64,000 bases of DNA from Microcoleus sp036705565. GTDB taxonomy: Bacteria > Cyanobacteriota > Cyanobacteriia > Cyanobacteriales > Microcoleaceae. Positions 8,066-16,013 of the stretch are shown here, piece by piece; position 1 is the stretch's first letter; the number at the start of each line of letters is the position of its first letter. The notes below the pieces were generated by a model. It had not been told where the DNA came from. It did not search any database and saw only the letters and a list, made by a program, of their open reading frames with translations. The position numbers and the translations under genes are program-made. The DNA is taken from assembly GCA_036705565.1 (NCBI GenBank), contig JAUBUY010000020.1; one strand, 5' to 3'.

Positions 8066-8932
8066 CTATCCCTTGACTCCAGCAGCAGTTTCTGTTGGCA
8101 CAATGTATTTTTGCAAAAGCAAAAATAGTCCTAAAACTGGAACAATAGAAATAATCGAACCCGCCGCAACTAAACGCCAATCTAAGGAAAATGTCCCGGC
8201 TAAATTGGCTACACCTAAAGGTAAAGTGTAATATTCCGGCCTGTCTAAAACTAGCAGTGGCCACAGAAAGTCGCTCCAAGAACCGATAAATACGAAAATT
8301 CCTAGGGTGACTAAAGCTGGCTTAATTGCCGGAATCATGACGTGCCACCAAATGCCTAATTCGCTGCAGCCGTCGATGCGGGCGGCTTCTTCTAGTTCTT
8401 TGGGAACTGCTAGAAATGCTTGTCGTAATAAAAATATGCCGAAGGCTGAGGCTAGTCCGGGAAAGATTACGCCTAAATAACTATTTTTTAGTCCGAGTTG
8501 TACAGTCAATATGTATAGGGGAATCATGACTATTTGGAAGGGAATCATGATTGTGGAAACGATCGTGATTAAGATGGCTTCGCGGCCGCGAAAGTTGAGT
8601 CGGGCTAAGGGGTAAGCGGCGAGGGCGCAAAAGAGGACGTTGATGCTAACCGTGAGGCCAGCAATTAGGGTGCTGTTGAACAGGTAGCGGCCGAAGGGGT
8701 TGGTTTGCCAAACTTTGATGAAGTTTTCGAGGGTTGGCTGTTGTGGCCACAGTTGCGGGGGAAATTGAAAGATGTTTTCGTTGGGGGATTTGAGGGAGGT
8801 ACTGAGCAGCCACAGCAAGGGAAATAGCATTAAAAGTGCGATCGCGCTCATGAGGCTGTACGTCCACAGGGTGCTCCACGGCGAGGGAGTGTTGTTTGGG
8901 GAATTTGGTTTTTTAGTTTTGAGATTGTTCAT
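8066..8932 (-). CDS. Carbohydrate ABC transporter permease (MalG/LacG/AraQ type)
   Basis: 288 aa, six predicted membrane helices (~27-47, 88-112, 119-142, 152-175, 205-228, 254-275). The EAA loop that contacts the ATPase is intact: EEAARIDGCSELGIWWHVMIP, read from residue 181. This is the second inner-membrane subunit of a CUT1-type sugar importer. The start at 8932 (MNNLKTKK) is chosen because the frame continues upstream only into the divergent rpsF gene. The partner permease, binding protein and ATPase are not in the window, so this is an orphan subunit, as is common in cyanobacteria. Substrate unknown. Confidence 0.92.
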   Translation of the reverse strand: MNNLKTKKPNSPNNTPSPWSTLWTYSLMSAIALLMLFPLLWLLSTSLKSPNENIFQFPPQLWPQQPTLENFIKVWQTNPFGRYLFNSTLIAGLTVSINVLFCALAAYPLARLNFRGREAILITIVSTIMIPFQIVMIPLYILTVQLGLKNSYLGVIFPGLASAFGIFLLRQAFLAVPKELEEAARIDGCSELGIWWHVMIPAIKPALVTLGIFVFIGSWSDFLWPLLVLDRPEYYTLPLGVANLAGTFSLDWRLVAAGSIISIVPVLGLFLLLQKYIVPTETAAGVKG

Positions 8933-8998
8933 GGTTGGGATATGATAATAAGTCCTTGCTTCGTGAGAAGCCTTGTTGTCCATAAGGGGATTATTGCC

Positions 8999-9334
8999 AT
9001 GAAACCGTTTATTTACGAAACTATGTACATTCTGCGCCCTGATTTGGGTGAGGAAATGACAGACCAGGCGATCGCTAAATATCAAACTATTTTGCGCGAT
9101 CAAGGTGCTGAAAACATCGAAACTCAGCACCGCGGCAAGCGCCGTTTGGCTTACGAAATCGGCAAGCACCGGGACGGAGTATACGTTCAAATGAACTATA
9201 CAGCTCCGGGCGCTGCAATTTTTACCCTGGAGCGCGCGATGCGTCTGAGCGAAGAAGTGATTCGCTATTTGACAATCAAGCAAGATGTGCCAGATGCACC
9301 GGAAGCGGAAGCTGAAGCTGAAGTCGCCGAGTAG
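8999..9334 (+). CDS. rpsF: 30S ribosomal protein S6
   Basis: 111 aa. Begins MKPFIYETMYILRPDLGEEM and carries the conserved QHRGKRRLAYEIGKHRDGVY segment of S6, which binds the central domain of 16S rRNA with S18. The C-terminal tail is acidic (EAEAEAEVAE). ATG 8999 is preceded by AAGGGGA at a suitable distance. It is divergent from the sugar permease with only 66 bp between the two starts, so promoters must overlap there. The usual partners rpsR and rplI do not follow. Confidence 0.96.
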   Translation: MKPFIYETMYILRPDLGEEMTDQAIAKYQTILRDQGAENIETQHRGKRRLAYEIGKHRDGVYVQMNYTAPGAAIFTLERAMRLSEEVIRYLTIKQDVPDAPEAEAEAEVAE

Positions 9335-9428
9335 CGATCGTGTCAACTTAACGTCTTATGTAGTAGCAGTCTACTGTTTGACGATTAGGGCCGCTTATTC
9401 CTCGGCCCCGGCACGCCTTTCTTAAGGG

Positions 9429-9546
9429 CTACGCTGTACGCACACCTTGAAAAACTAACGTCAGAGCCTTCCGCTCCCCCTGGCATCCTCCTGAAAAAGA
9501 GGCTAGGGGGAGCTCTGGAATTGTGGGTACAGCATAGTTTTTTAAG
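9429..9546. other. Complex self-complementary segment downstream of rpsF
   Basis: Nested complementary arms: CTACGCTGTACGCAC (9429-9443) with GTGGGTACAGCATAG (9523-9537), AGAGC with GCTCT, CTCCCCCT with AGGGGGAG, and CCTC with GAGG around a small loop. CTTGAAAAACTA (9446) can alternatively pair with TAGTTTTTTAAG. The nested pairs would form a strong rod-like RNA. It could be a transcript end for rpsF or a palindromic insertion. No known RNA family was recognised. Confidence 0.5.
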
Positions 9547-9579
9547 GGCGGGGCTTGATGTTAATTGAAATTATAGGTA

Positions 9580-9701
9580 GGTAAGCGGGATTAAACCGAG
9601 CTATGTAAAAATATGTAAACAGGGCTAACTTAGCCACGCTTAGGGATAAGGATACTTTACAATCCTTAATATAAGTGTGTTTTACAGCGCCTACCTACTT
9701 A
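9580..9701 (+). repeat. 122-bp direct repeat, copy 1 (left of the beta-helix gene)
   Basis: Nearly identical to 11410-11531 (about six differences by eye). Starts GGTAAGCGGGATTAAACC and ends TTTTACAGCGCCTACCTACTT. Its ends are imperfect inverted repeats of each other (GTAGGTAAGCG with CGCCTACCTAC) and it contains a small hairpin AAGGAT...ATCCTT (9646-9666). Confidence 0.9.
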
Positions 9702-9773
9702 CTAGATTTACAAAATTACGAAAGTGCTTTAATCTTGAAACAGTGAGGATTAAATGCTACCTAATAAAATTTC

Positions 9774-11306
9774 ATGATGAGAAAAACCGTTCATAGGTTC
9801 ATCACGTTAGTATTAGCAGGATTTCTATGGGCAATTAGTGGCGAGTGCTGGACATCGCGAAATTTAGCACAAATCCCTCCTCATGTTTTTTATGTTGCAC
9901 CAAAGGGCAGTGATACAAATAACGGTTCACTTGAGCATCCTTGGTCAACAATTAATCACGCAGCGTCGGTATTAAAAGCGGGTGAAACAGTTTATATTCG
10001 GGCTGGAAATTATCGCCTCACCGAACAAATTCAAGCTAAAAATTCAGGGACAGAAAAGGCTTGGATTACTTATCGAGCCTATCCTGAAGAACGGGTTATT
10101 ATTGATGCGGATGCAGTTAAAGTAGAGCCTCCCTCTGGTAAGAAATCCCATTATCCTCACGATCAAGGTGCATTTTTGTTACAAAATGTTAGTTATATTC
10201 AAGTAGAAGATTTAGAAGTTATTAATTCTCATAATTCGGGGATTACAGTTAGAAACAGCCATTTTATTAACCTTTATAATAATAAAACAGAAAATACGTT
10301 TTCTCCTGGTATTGGTGTTTGGTGGGGCGATCACTATAAAGTAATGGGAAATACGGTTATTAATGCAAACGATCTGAAGATGGCTGACTTTTTAAATGAT
10401 TTTTCAGAAGCTCCCCATGAAGCAATTTCAATCGGTGGGGTTAAAAATTTTGAAGTTGCTTATAACTTAGTTAAGGATGGTAAAAAAGAAGGGATTGATG
10501 TTAAAGAAAAAAGTAAATATGGAACCGTCCATCATAACTATATTCACCACATGGCACGACAAGGATTATATGTTGATAGTTGGTTTGGAGTCTTAGAAGA
10601 TGTTGATGTCTTTAATAATGTTGTTCATGATTGTAATGGGGCAGGATTTGCTTTAGCAGTAGAAGGAGGTTCAGAAGCAAAAAATATTCGATTTCACCAT
10701 AACTTAATTTATGATAACTGGGGAACCGGAATTCTCTTTGCCCGATGGGGAAATGATGGGTTACGGCATAATATTAAAATTTATAATAATACGGTTCATC
10801 ATAATGGTTATGGTAAACCGAACCCAGGAGAAAGCTTTTTTTGGATTACTGGAGGGTTATATTTATTTTCTAATAATCTTCAAAATGTTGAAATCAAGAA
10901 TAATATTTTTAGCAAGAATAGGGGATTTCAAATCGGTTATAGCGATCGCTATTTAGCGGCTAACTCTGACATCGAAAAGATTTTTCGTCAAAAAGATATT
11001 GAGATTAGCCAGAACTTAATCTTTGGAGAAAATAACACAACCAGTCCGATTTCTGCTGGATGGCTTCCTGATAACTATGCGAATATCTATGGAACGAATG
11101 GAAATGCTGCTGTCAGAGAAGAACCTCAATTTATTAATCCAGAAGAAGGGAATTTTTACTTAAAATCTCCGATCAGTAACCCAACCCCATTAACTGCTAA
11201 TTCTAAAGCATCTCAGATGAGAGTTGGAGCTTTTCCCAATGGAGAAAAACCCCATTTTTGGTGGCAGGGTAAGTTTCCACCTCAATTTCCTGAATTACCC
11301 CAATAA
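9774..11306 (+). CDS. Secreted right-handed parallel beta-helix protein (DUF1565/pectate-lyase-like fold)
   Basis: 510 aa. A basic start and a hydrophobic stretch (~6-24) form a signal peptide. The segment VFYVAPKGSDTNNGSLEHPW, followed by STINHAASVLKAGETVYIRAGNYR, is the DUF1565-like entry to a beta-helix. Then come many ~22-residue rungs with N/G-rich turns (ENTFSPGIGV, NNVVHDC, HHNLIYDNWG, IYNNTVHHNGYG). Such proteins are extracellular and often act on or bind polysaccharides; no catalytic site can be assigned. The gene is markedly more AT-rich than its neighbours and has almost no HIP1 sites. It sits exactly between two 122-bp direct repeats, which points to acquisition as a cassette. The ribosome-binding site is weak; start at 9774 or 9777. 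Confidence 0.85.
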   Translation: MMRKTVHRFITLVLAGFLWAISGECWTSRNLAQIPPHVFYVAPKGSDTNNGSLEHPWSTINHAASVLKAGETVYIRAGNYRLTEQIQAKNSGTEKAWITYRAYPEERVIIDADAVKVEPPSGKKSHYPHDQGAFLLQNVSYIQVEDLEVINSHNSGITVRNSHFINLYNNKTENTFSPGIGVWWGDHYKVMGNTVINANDLKMADFLNDFSEAPHEAISIGGVKNFEVAYNLVKDGKKEGIDVKEKSKYGTVHHNYIHHMARQGLYVDSWFGVLEDVDVFNNVVHDCNGAGFALAVEGGSEAKNIRFHHNLIYDNWGTGILFARWGNDGLRHNIKIYNNTVHHNGYGKPNPGESFFWITGGLYLFSNNLQNVEIKNNIFSKNRGFQIGYSDRYLAANSDIEKIFRQKDIEISQNLIFGENNTTSPISAGWLPDNYANIYGTNGNAAVREEPQFINPEEGNFYLKSPISNPTPLTANSKASQMRVGAFPNGEKPHFWWQGKFPPQFPELPQ

Positions 11307-11409
11307 ACCATTCATTAAAATAAGTTGTACTGTAATAATTAATTGTTAGTAGTTGTATTAAGTACCTAAACAAAATTAATTAAACAACTCAATAATAATG
11401 ATTTAAGTT

Positions 11410-11531
11410 GGTAAGCGGGATTAAACCGAGCTATGTAACAATATGTAAACATGGCTAACTTAGCCACGCTTAGGGCTAAGGATACTTTACAATCCTTGAC
11501 ATAATTGTGTTTTACAGCGCCTACCTACTTA
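11410..11531 (+). repeat. 122-bp direct repeat, copy 2 (right of the beta-helix gene)
   Basis: Partner of 9580-9701, in the same orientation. This copy contains TTGACA at 11497-11502, a possible -35 box, though no good -10 follows. Recombination between the copies would delete exactly the beta-helix gene. A ~23-bp end piece of this repeat recurs at 56247-56270 in the opposite orientation. The remainder of 11307-11906 shows no other convincing feature. Confidence 0.9.
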
Positions 11532-11906
11532 GCTACTTATTAAATTTACGGTTAACTCAAGCAAATTCTACTCCCTTGAGAGACAAAATTATGCATCTAT
11601 AACTTTGAACCAAACTATAAAGTTATTTTTGCCCTTGGCAATTAGGTAGCCGCTAAAATGTGGCTCTGACCAGATGAATATTGTCAAATTTTGCCAACTG
11701 CTGCTTGAGGTTGGGCCTGAATCCACCAGCCAAAGCTCGATCGCACTCCCTGCAACCTCGATCGAGATTCTCGCCCCATAGCCCAATTGTAAAGTTTTGT
11801 GACAATTTTAATTTGGTAGCTTTAGATACAGAATTGTCTGTTATAGTGATAGAAGAGAAGAAAAAACCAGCCCAACATTAATCTAAAGAATACGGAGGAA
11901 CCGCAT

Positions 11907-12101
11907 ATGTCTACTGAAAATCAAGCTCGCTCTCTGATGATGCGCCACCACCAACTGGTGAAGAACCGCCAGCAATCCATGCTCAACCGCACCGCCACCG
12001 AAGTCGGGATGGAAGATACGCACTACTGGGGTCACATTCAAGGCAAACCGCAGCCCAGCTTTCAAGCCAGTTACGATCGCAGCAACGCCACTATGAGCTA
12101 G
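11907..12101 (+). CDS. Small conserved-looking protein, 64 aa (paralogue of the split gene downstream)
   Basis: ATG 11907 follows a strong ribosome-binding site (CGGAGGAA). The product begins MSTENQARSLMMRHHQLVKN and continues RQQSMLNRTATEVG; it is soluble and His/Arg/Gln-rich, with a polar C-terminus. A diverged second copy of the N-terminal ~35 residues lies at 12549-12686, so it belongs to a duplicated family. No function is recognised. A possible -10 (TATAGT, ~11840) lies upstream. Confidence 0.75.
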   Translation: MSTENQARSLMMRHHQLVKNRQQSMLNRTATEVGMEDTHYWGHIQGKPQPSFQASYDRSNATMS

Positions 12102-12137
12102 GGCAAACTCAATTTCGACAATTGCCTACGCAGTTAT

Positions 12138-12547
12138 CAAGAAATTGGGTCTAAAACCCCCTCCTTGTAGGACGGCTTTGTATTAAGATGGATGTGCCAA
12201 GGTTAAACTCCATCACCATCGTGAAACTGTTAAGACACACTTTTAGGTGTAAAAATTGGGCACAGTGCTGCGAAAACACTTAAAACAGCGAGAGAATCAA
12301 CGCATTCTCTGTACCAGAAAATACATCATTTGGTTTAAATCAATTAAGTAGGGTAGGGCATACCCGAACTCTAGGTTCGTATCCTAGTACGCTTTTGGAG
12401 ATAGACCCTCTGGGGTTGCTGTGAATTAGGCTCGTCAATTGGTGTAATTGCACGGTTGAAAAGTTTAAAGATTGCCGAAAGGACATAGTGCTTAAAGGTC
12501 AGTCGATGAATTAAGCATCCCTACGCCTTTAGGCTAGGGAGTGTCAA
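12138..12547 (+). mobile_element. Non-autonomous IS200/IS605-type element (tnpB deleted), 410 bp
   Basis: The left end has GGGT...ACCC and CTCCTTGTAGGAC, and the right end has CCCTACGCCTTTAGGCTAGGG and the terminus AGTGTCAA. These are the same structures as in the TnpB element at 2259-3570. The ~60 bp before the right end align with that element's omega RNA region, and a stretch near 12402-12455 resembles the zinc-ribbon-coding part of tnpB but contains stops. The left flank ends TTAT, against TTAC for the full element. It splits the start codon of the small gene. It also has two tight hairpins at about 12351-12391. Confidence 0.75.
12330..12547 (+). ncRNA. Possible stand-alone omega-like RNA within the non-autonomous element
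   Basis: The interior holds successive hairpins (GGGTA-GGGCA-TACCC and CTAGG-TTCGTAT-CCTAG) followed by the conserved right-end scaffold. Its predicted guide would be the sequence right after 12547, which is the coding sequence of the split gene. This is inferred from the resemblance to the TnpB element; there is no direct evidence of transcription. Confidence 0.3.
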
Positions 12548-12820
12548 GTCAACTCAAGAACAAGCCCGCAACCTGATGATGCGCCATCAACACGTCGTCA
12601 AAAACCGTCAGGAATCCATGCTGAGCCGTGTGGCTGCTGAAGTTGGTTTAGATGCTGGTTCTCCAGCGAGTATCGATCGCAAATAACTCCTTTTTTCAAC
12701 GGCGAGATAGTTTAATCGAGTTTGTTGTTGGCCAGCTAAAAATTAATAATGTTCATTACAAAACCGTCGCGACTTCTTCTTGAGTTCTAACTCTAGATTG
12801 GAAGCCGCGATTAGTTTTAT

Positions 12821-12967
12821 GGGGAATGGGGAATGGGGAATGGGGAATGGGGAATGGGAAATTGGGTTCAAAAGAATCTAAAATCTAAAATCTAAAATCT
12901 AAAATCGTTTGACTGAGCGCTCACGCCGAAGTCTAAAATCTAAAATCTAAAATCTAAAATCTAAAAT
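12821..12967. repeat. Heptanucleotide STRR tracts upstream of argJ
   Basis: 12821-12860 holds (GGGGAAT)n. 12875-12906 and 12931-12967 hold (AAAATCT)n, separated by a short unique spacer. These short tandem repeats are typical of filamentous cyanobacteria. The last tract runs to within three bases of the argJ -10 box. Apart from these, 12687-13013 carries only the argJ promoter and ribosome-binding site. Confidence 0.9.
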
Positions 12968-12969
12968 GG

Positions 12970-12975
12970 TATAAT
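12970..12975 (+). promoter_or_regulatory. Putative -10 box of argJ
   Basis: A perfect TATAAT 38 bp before the argJ ATG. The region where the -35 would lie is the end of an (AAAATCT)n STRR, so changes in repeat number there could alter this promoter. No match to TTGACA is seen. Confidence 0.5.
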
Positions 12976-13013
12976 CCCCTTTCAGCAGATTGAAGGCTAC
13001 TAGGGAGGTCATC

Positions 13014-14255
13014 ATGTCGGACTGGAAAGAAATTGACGGCGGAGTTACAGCACCGAGAGGGTATAGAGCATCGGGAATTACAGCGGGCTTGAAGCCTTCA
13101 GGCTTGCCAGATTTAAGTTTAATTTTGTCAGAGGTAGACGCGATCGCCGCCGGAGTCTTCACAACTTCCACTGTCCGGGCCGCTTGTGTGGACTACTGCC
13201 GCCAGCGTTTGCAAGCTAAACCCAGCGCGAAAGCAATTTTGTGCAATGCGGGACAAGCTAATGCTGCTACTGGCGAACAAGGTTTGGCAGATGCCCTCGA
13301 AAGTGCCAAATTGTTGGGAGAAGCGCTGAATATTCCTCCAGAATCAATTCTTTTGGCCTCCACTGGCGTCATCGGACAGCGGATAAAAATGGAGCCGCTG
13401 AGGGCGGGAATTCCCCGATTAGTTGCTGAGGCATCGGAAACTGGTTCCGATGCGGCGGCTAAGGCTATTTGTACGACTGATTTAGTGCCGAAAACGATCG
13501 CCCTGGAAACAATGTTTGGCGATCGGCCCGTCCGCATCGGCGGCATTTGCAAAGGTTCGGGAATGATTCACCCGAATATGGCAACAATGCTGGCATTTGT
13601 AACTTGCGATGCAGCAGTGTCATCGCATTTGTGGCAAGAAATGGTGAGTCGGGCGGCTAACAGAAGTTTCAATCAAATTACTGTTGACGGCGATACCAGT
13701 ACCAACGACTCGCTAATTGCTTTGGCAAACGGTCAATCCCGCACGCCCGCAATTACAGAAATGGGGGCAGATGCTGAAAAATTAGAAGCGATGCTGACAG
13801 AAGTTTGCGTGCATTTAGCAAAGGCGATCGCCCGTGACGGCGAAGGTGCAACTTGTTTGGTGGAAGTGCAAGTTAGTGGCGCGCTAGATGAAGTTTCTGC
13901 GAGTAAAATTGCCAAAACAATTGTCGGTTCTTCCTTGGTGAAAGCTGCTATTTTCGGACGCGATCCGAATTGGGGCAGAATTGCGGCGGCGGCTGGGCGC
14001 GCTGGTGTACCTTTCGATCAAGAGAATTTGCGGATTCAATTGGGGGATTTTTTGATGATGGAAAACGGACAACCTAAAGAGTTCGATCGCGCTGCAGCAA
14101 GTAATTATATGAAAGCGGCTGCGGAGGGGGAATATTTGAAGGCTGATACGGTTTTAATTCAGGTTAGTGTGGGGGATGGCAGCGGTTTTGCGAAAGCTTG
14201 GGGATGCGATTTGAGTTACGACTACGTGAAGATTAATGCGGAGTATACGACTTAA
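13014..14255 (+). CDS. argJ: Bifunctional ornithine acetyltransferase / N-acetylglutamate synthase
   Basis: Transfers acetyl from N-acetylornithine to glutamate in the cyclic arginine pathway, and may also use acetyl-CoA. 413 aa from ATG 13014, which has a strong ribosome-binding site (AGGGAGGTC); the frame extends eight codons upstream without need. The protein self-cleaves before the nucleophilic Thr: here GSGMIHPNMATMLAF places the cut between A190 and T191. Other family segments are GVFTTSTVRAACVDYCR, ILCNAGQANAATGEQG, and FGRDPNWGRIAAAAGRAG. It ends in the conserved YVKINAEYTT. Full length, no defects seen. Confidence 0.97.
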   Translation: MSDWKEIDGGVTAPRGYRASGITAGLKPSGLPDLSLILSEVDAIAAGVFTTSTVRAACVDYCRQRLQAKPSAKAILCNAGQANAATGEQGLADALESAKLLGEALNIPPESILLASTGVIGQRIKMEPLRAGIPRLVAEASETGSDAAAKAICTTDLVPKTIALETMFGDRPVRIGGICKGSGMIHPNMATMLAFVTCDAAVSSHLWQEMVSRAANRSFNQITVDGDTSTNDSLIALANGQSRTPAITEMGADAEKLEAMLTEVCVHLAKAIARDGEGATCLVEVQVSGALDEVSASKIAKTIVGSSLVKAAIFGRDPNWGRIAAAAGRAGVPFDQENLRIQLGDFLMMENGQPKEFDRAAASNYMKAAAEGEYLKADTVLIQVSVGDGSGFAKAWGCDLSYDYVKINAEYTT

Positions 14256-14360
14256 ATAAGTCCAGGCGGTTACAAGTCCGGGCGGTTAGAAACCGCGCCT
14301 ACACAAACAAAACCAGACGAGAGAAAGTTGAAGGCAAATTTCACACAATTTAAACTCAAC

Positions 14361-14378
14361 TTCCCCCCACGGGGGGAA
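14361..14378. terminator. Candidate terminator downstream of argJ
   Basis: TTCCCCCC-AC-GGGGGGAA is a perfect short hairpin followed on the plus strand by AAATTAAAAAATC. The plus-strand tail has no T-run, so termination of argJ is uncertain. No other feature is seen in 14256-14574 apart from a GCGGTT-type short repeat at 14265-14300. Confidence 0.35.
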
Positions 14379-14574
14379 ATTAAAAAATCTGAAACCTTTA
14401 CTCACCGAGTTAATCTCAGCTTTTTTGCTCCTCATTTTAAAATCGCTGAAGCCCTTACCAAGATAAGCTTTTTAGGAGTTTAACAAAAGAGCGCTAAAAA
14501 TATTATTCAGACTAAGTTTCAAGACTTTTTAAGCTTATTATTAATAAGTCTAATATCAAGTTTGAAAACACGCC

Positions 14575-15894
14575 CTAACCAAAACTATCGGAGACAAACA
14601 CATAGCCGCCGCCGTATCCAACATTATCATCCACTAATATTAAGCCCTCGTTACCCTGCGGATCGCCACTCTGAGCAAGTCCATAATTCACCACGCGCAA
14701 CAACCGCTGCGGCGTAAACGATTCCAATTCCACAAAATTGCCTGCATCCAGCCATGCTAGTTCTTCTGCTGTTAAACTTTGCCTTACAGCGTCGGGTAAT
14801 TGACGGGCTGTTTGTGCGATTGTTTGAGATTGCTGCACAAACATATCGCGGGATGCTAAGATTTGACGGGGAGAAATTCCCAAATCAAAAATTGTCACCT
14901 GTTGATTCGCAAACCAGTTTGGATTAGTTCGCAGTTGATGTACCAAGCCAACTCCAGCAGGGCTCGCATTGTGCAGTGCATAGACTTTTAAATCGGTATT
15001 GCGCCGCAGCATTTCAATCACGGTACTGAAGATGCTTTGGGGATAGCCACTAATACTAAGAATCGCGCAGTTGTTTTCAAAATGGACGTTGTTGGCAATG
15101 AGGAATTGAGCTATTTCGTCACTGTCACAGATGATTGCGCGATCGAAACTGTAGGCGCTAACTTCGCGATCGATGCTGGCGGGTAAAGCTTCTTGACGAG
15201 GCGCAGGGAGCAGTTTTTCTAATGTGCCGTTTACTGTTTGCCAGTCTCGCAGCCATTTATCACTCTGCGCTTGATTGACAAGAAATCCTTCACCAGTTAT
15301 CTGTGGGCGTTTTTTTTGTGAAATGCCGAGCCAGTAGGAAAATAGCCCTAGTGTAATCGCTACGATGTATCCTGAAGAATAATCAAATATTAGGCTTCCT
15401 GAAATGCCCAGCACTAAAATAATTCCCCCTAAAATCTGGAGGTTTTTAGCATTATTTCTTCTGCCGCGAATACCTTGCTCAGGAGATTTACTGTCGTGAA
15501 AAAATAGCCATATCCAAATCAAATTGTAGAGAGCGAAGGTAATAATAACTGCGAATTGTGAGGGAAAAATAGCAATAGCGAAGGTAAGGCAGAAGGTTCC
15601 CGCAAATACGCTAAAAAAGAAGTAGGTCAAAATCCAACTGATTTCGGGTGCGCGAGATTTAAGCTTTTGGTCAATAAAATACAAAAACTGTTTGTGCGTA
15701 AAAAACAACATATTTTGGCTGGAAATATTCTCGATCGCCTTTTTGAAAAACGGATCGGTGAAAGCCAACTTTTTATCAGTGACGGTAGTGGGTTCAAAGA
15801 CAAACGGATGGTTGCACTGTTTACAGCGACCTGAGTTGCTTGTACGATCGCGCAAATTGTTATCGGTATTACACTGGACGCATTTCATTCCCAT
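14575..15894 (-). CDS. Zinc-ribbon membrane protein of unknown function
   Basis: 439 aa. The N-terminal CVQC...CKQC (residues 5-8 and 24-27) is a short zinc ribbon. A cytosolic stretch follows, then four hydrophobic helices (about 85-110, 112-132, 150-170, 175-195), and finally a ~240-residue soluble domain with alternating strands and helices (RAIICDSDEIAQFL, CAILSISGYP, LKVYALHNASPAGVG). It ends in a Gly-rich ILVDDNVGYGGGYVF. That domain looks Rossmann- or Toprim-like, but no family can be named. The start at 15894 is supported by AGGAG seven bases upstream. It stands alone, between intergenic repeats. Confidence 0.8.
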   Translation of the reverse strand: MGMKCVQCNTDNNLRDRTSNSGRCKQCNHPFVFEPTTVTDKKLAFTDPFFKKAIENISSQNMLFFTHKQFLYFIDQKLKSRAPEISWILTYFFFSVFAGTFCLTFAIAIFPSQFAVIITFALYNLIWIWLFFHDSKSPEQGIRGRRNNAKNLQILGGIILVLGISGSLIFDYSSGYIVAITLGLFSYWLGISQKKRPQITGEGFLVNQAQSDKWLRDWQTVNGTLEKLLPAPRQEALPASIDREVSAYSFDRAIICDSDEIAQFLIANNVHFENNCAILSISGYPQSIFSTVIEMLRRNTDLKVYALHNASPAGVGLVHQLRTNPNWFANQQVTIFDLGISPRQILASRDMFVQQSQTIAQTARQLPDAVRQSLTAEELAWLDAGNFVELESFTPQRLLRVVNYGLAQSGDPQGNEGLILVDDNVGYGGGYVFVSDSFG

Positions 15895-16013
15895 TTCGGT
15901 TACTCCTGATTGATTTAATGGATTTATATCGTTGACGGTTGTTTTGGAATGATTTTACCGCAGAGGCCGCAGAGGGCGCAGAGGAAGTGAAGAGAGATAA
16001 CTTCGTTACAACC

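Larger units (their letters stand above)
12136..12686 (+). pseudogene. Second copy of the 64-aa gene family, split inside its ATG by an IS605-type element
   Basis: From 12549 the frame reads STQEQARNLMMRHQHVVKNR, then QESMLSRVAAEVGLDAGSP... to TAA at 12684-12686. It closely matches residues 2-35 of the gene at 11907. The start codon is divided: A and T at 12136-12137 lie left of the element and G at 12548 lies right of it. Joining the flanks gives ATG-TCA-ACT-CAA, a 46-residue protein. As it stands the gene has no start at its proper place. Internal ATGs (residues 11-12) could give only a shortened product. Confidence 0.8.

Noticed and set aside
8942..8998. Upstream extension of rpsF
   Set aside because: S6 proteins start at MKPFIYE; the extension overlaps the divergent promoter and lacks similarity.
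11589..11786. 65-codon ORF on the minus strand right of the 122-bp repeat
   Set aside because: No ribosome-binding site or homology pattern; AT-rich intergenic sequence gives such frames by chance.
12370..12391. tRNA T-arm-like hairpin inside the small IS element
   Set aside because: The 5-bp stem and 7-nt loop resemble a T-arm, but no acceptor, D- or anticodon arms can be built around it.
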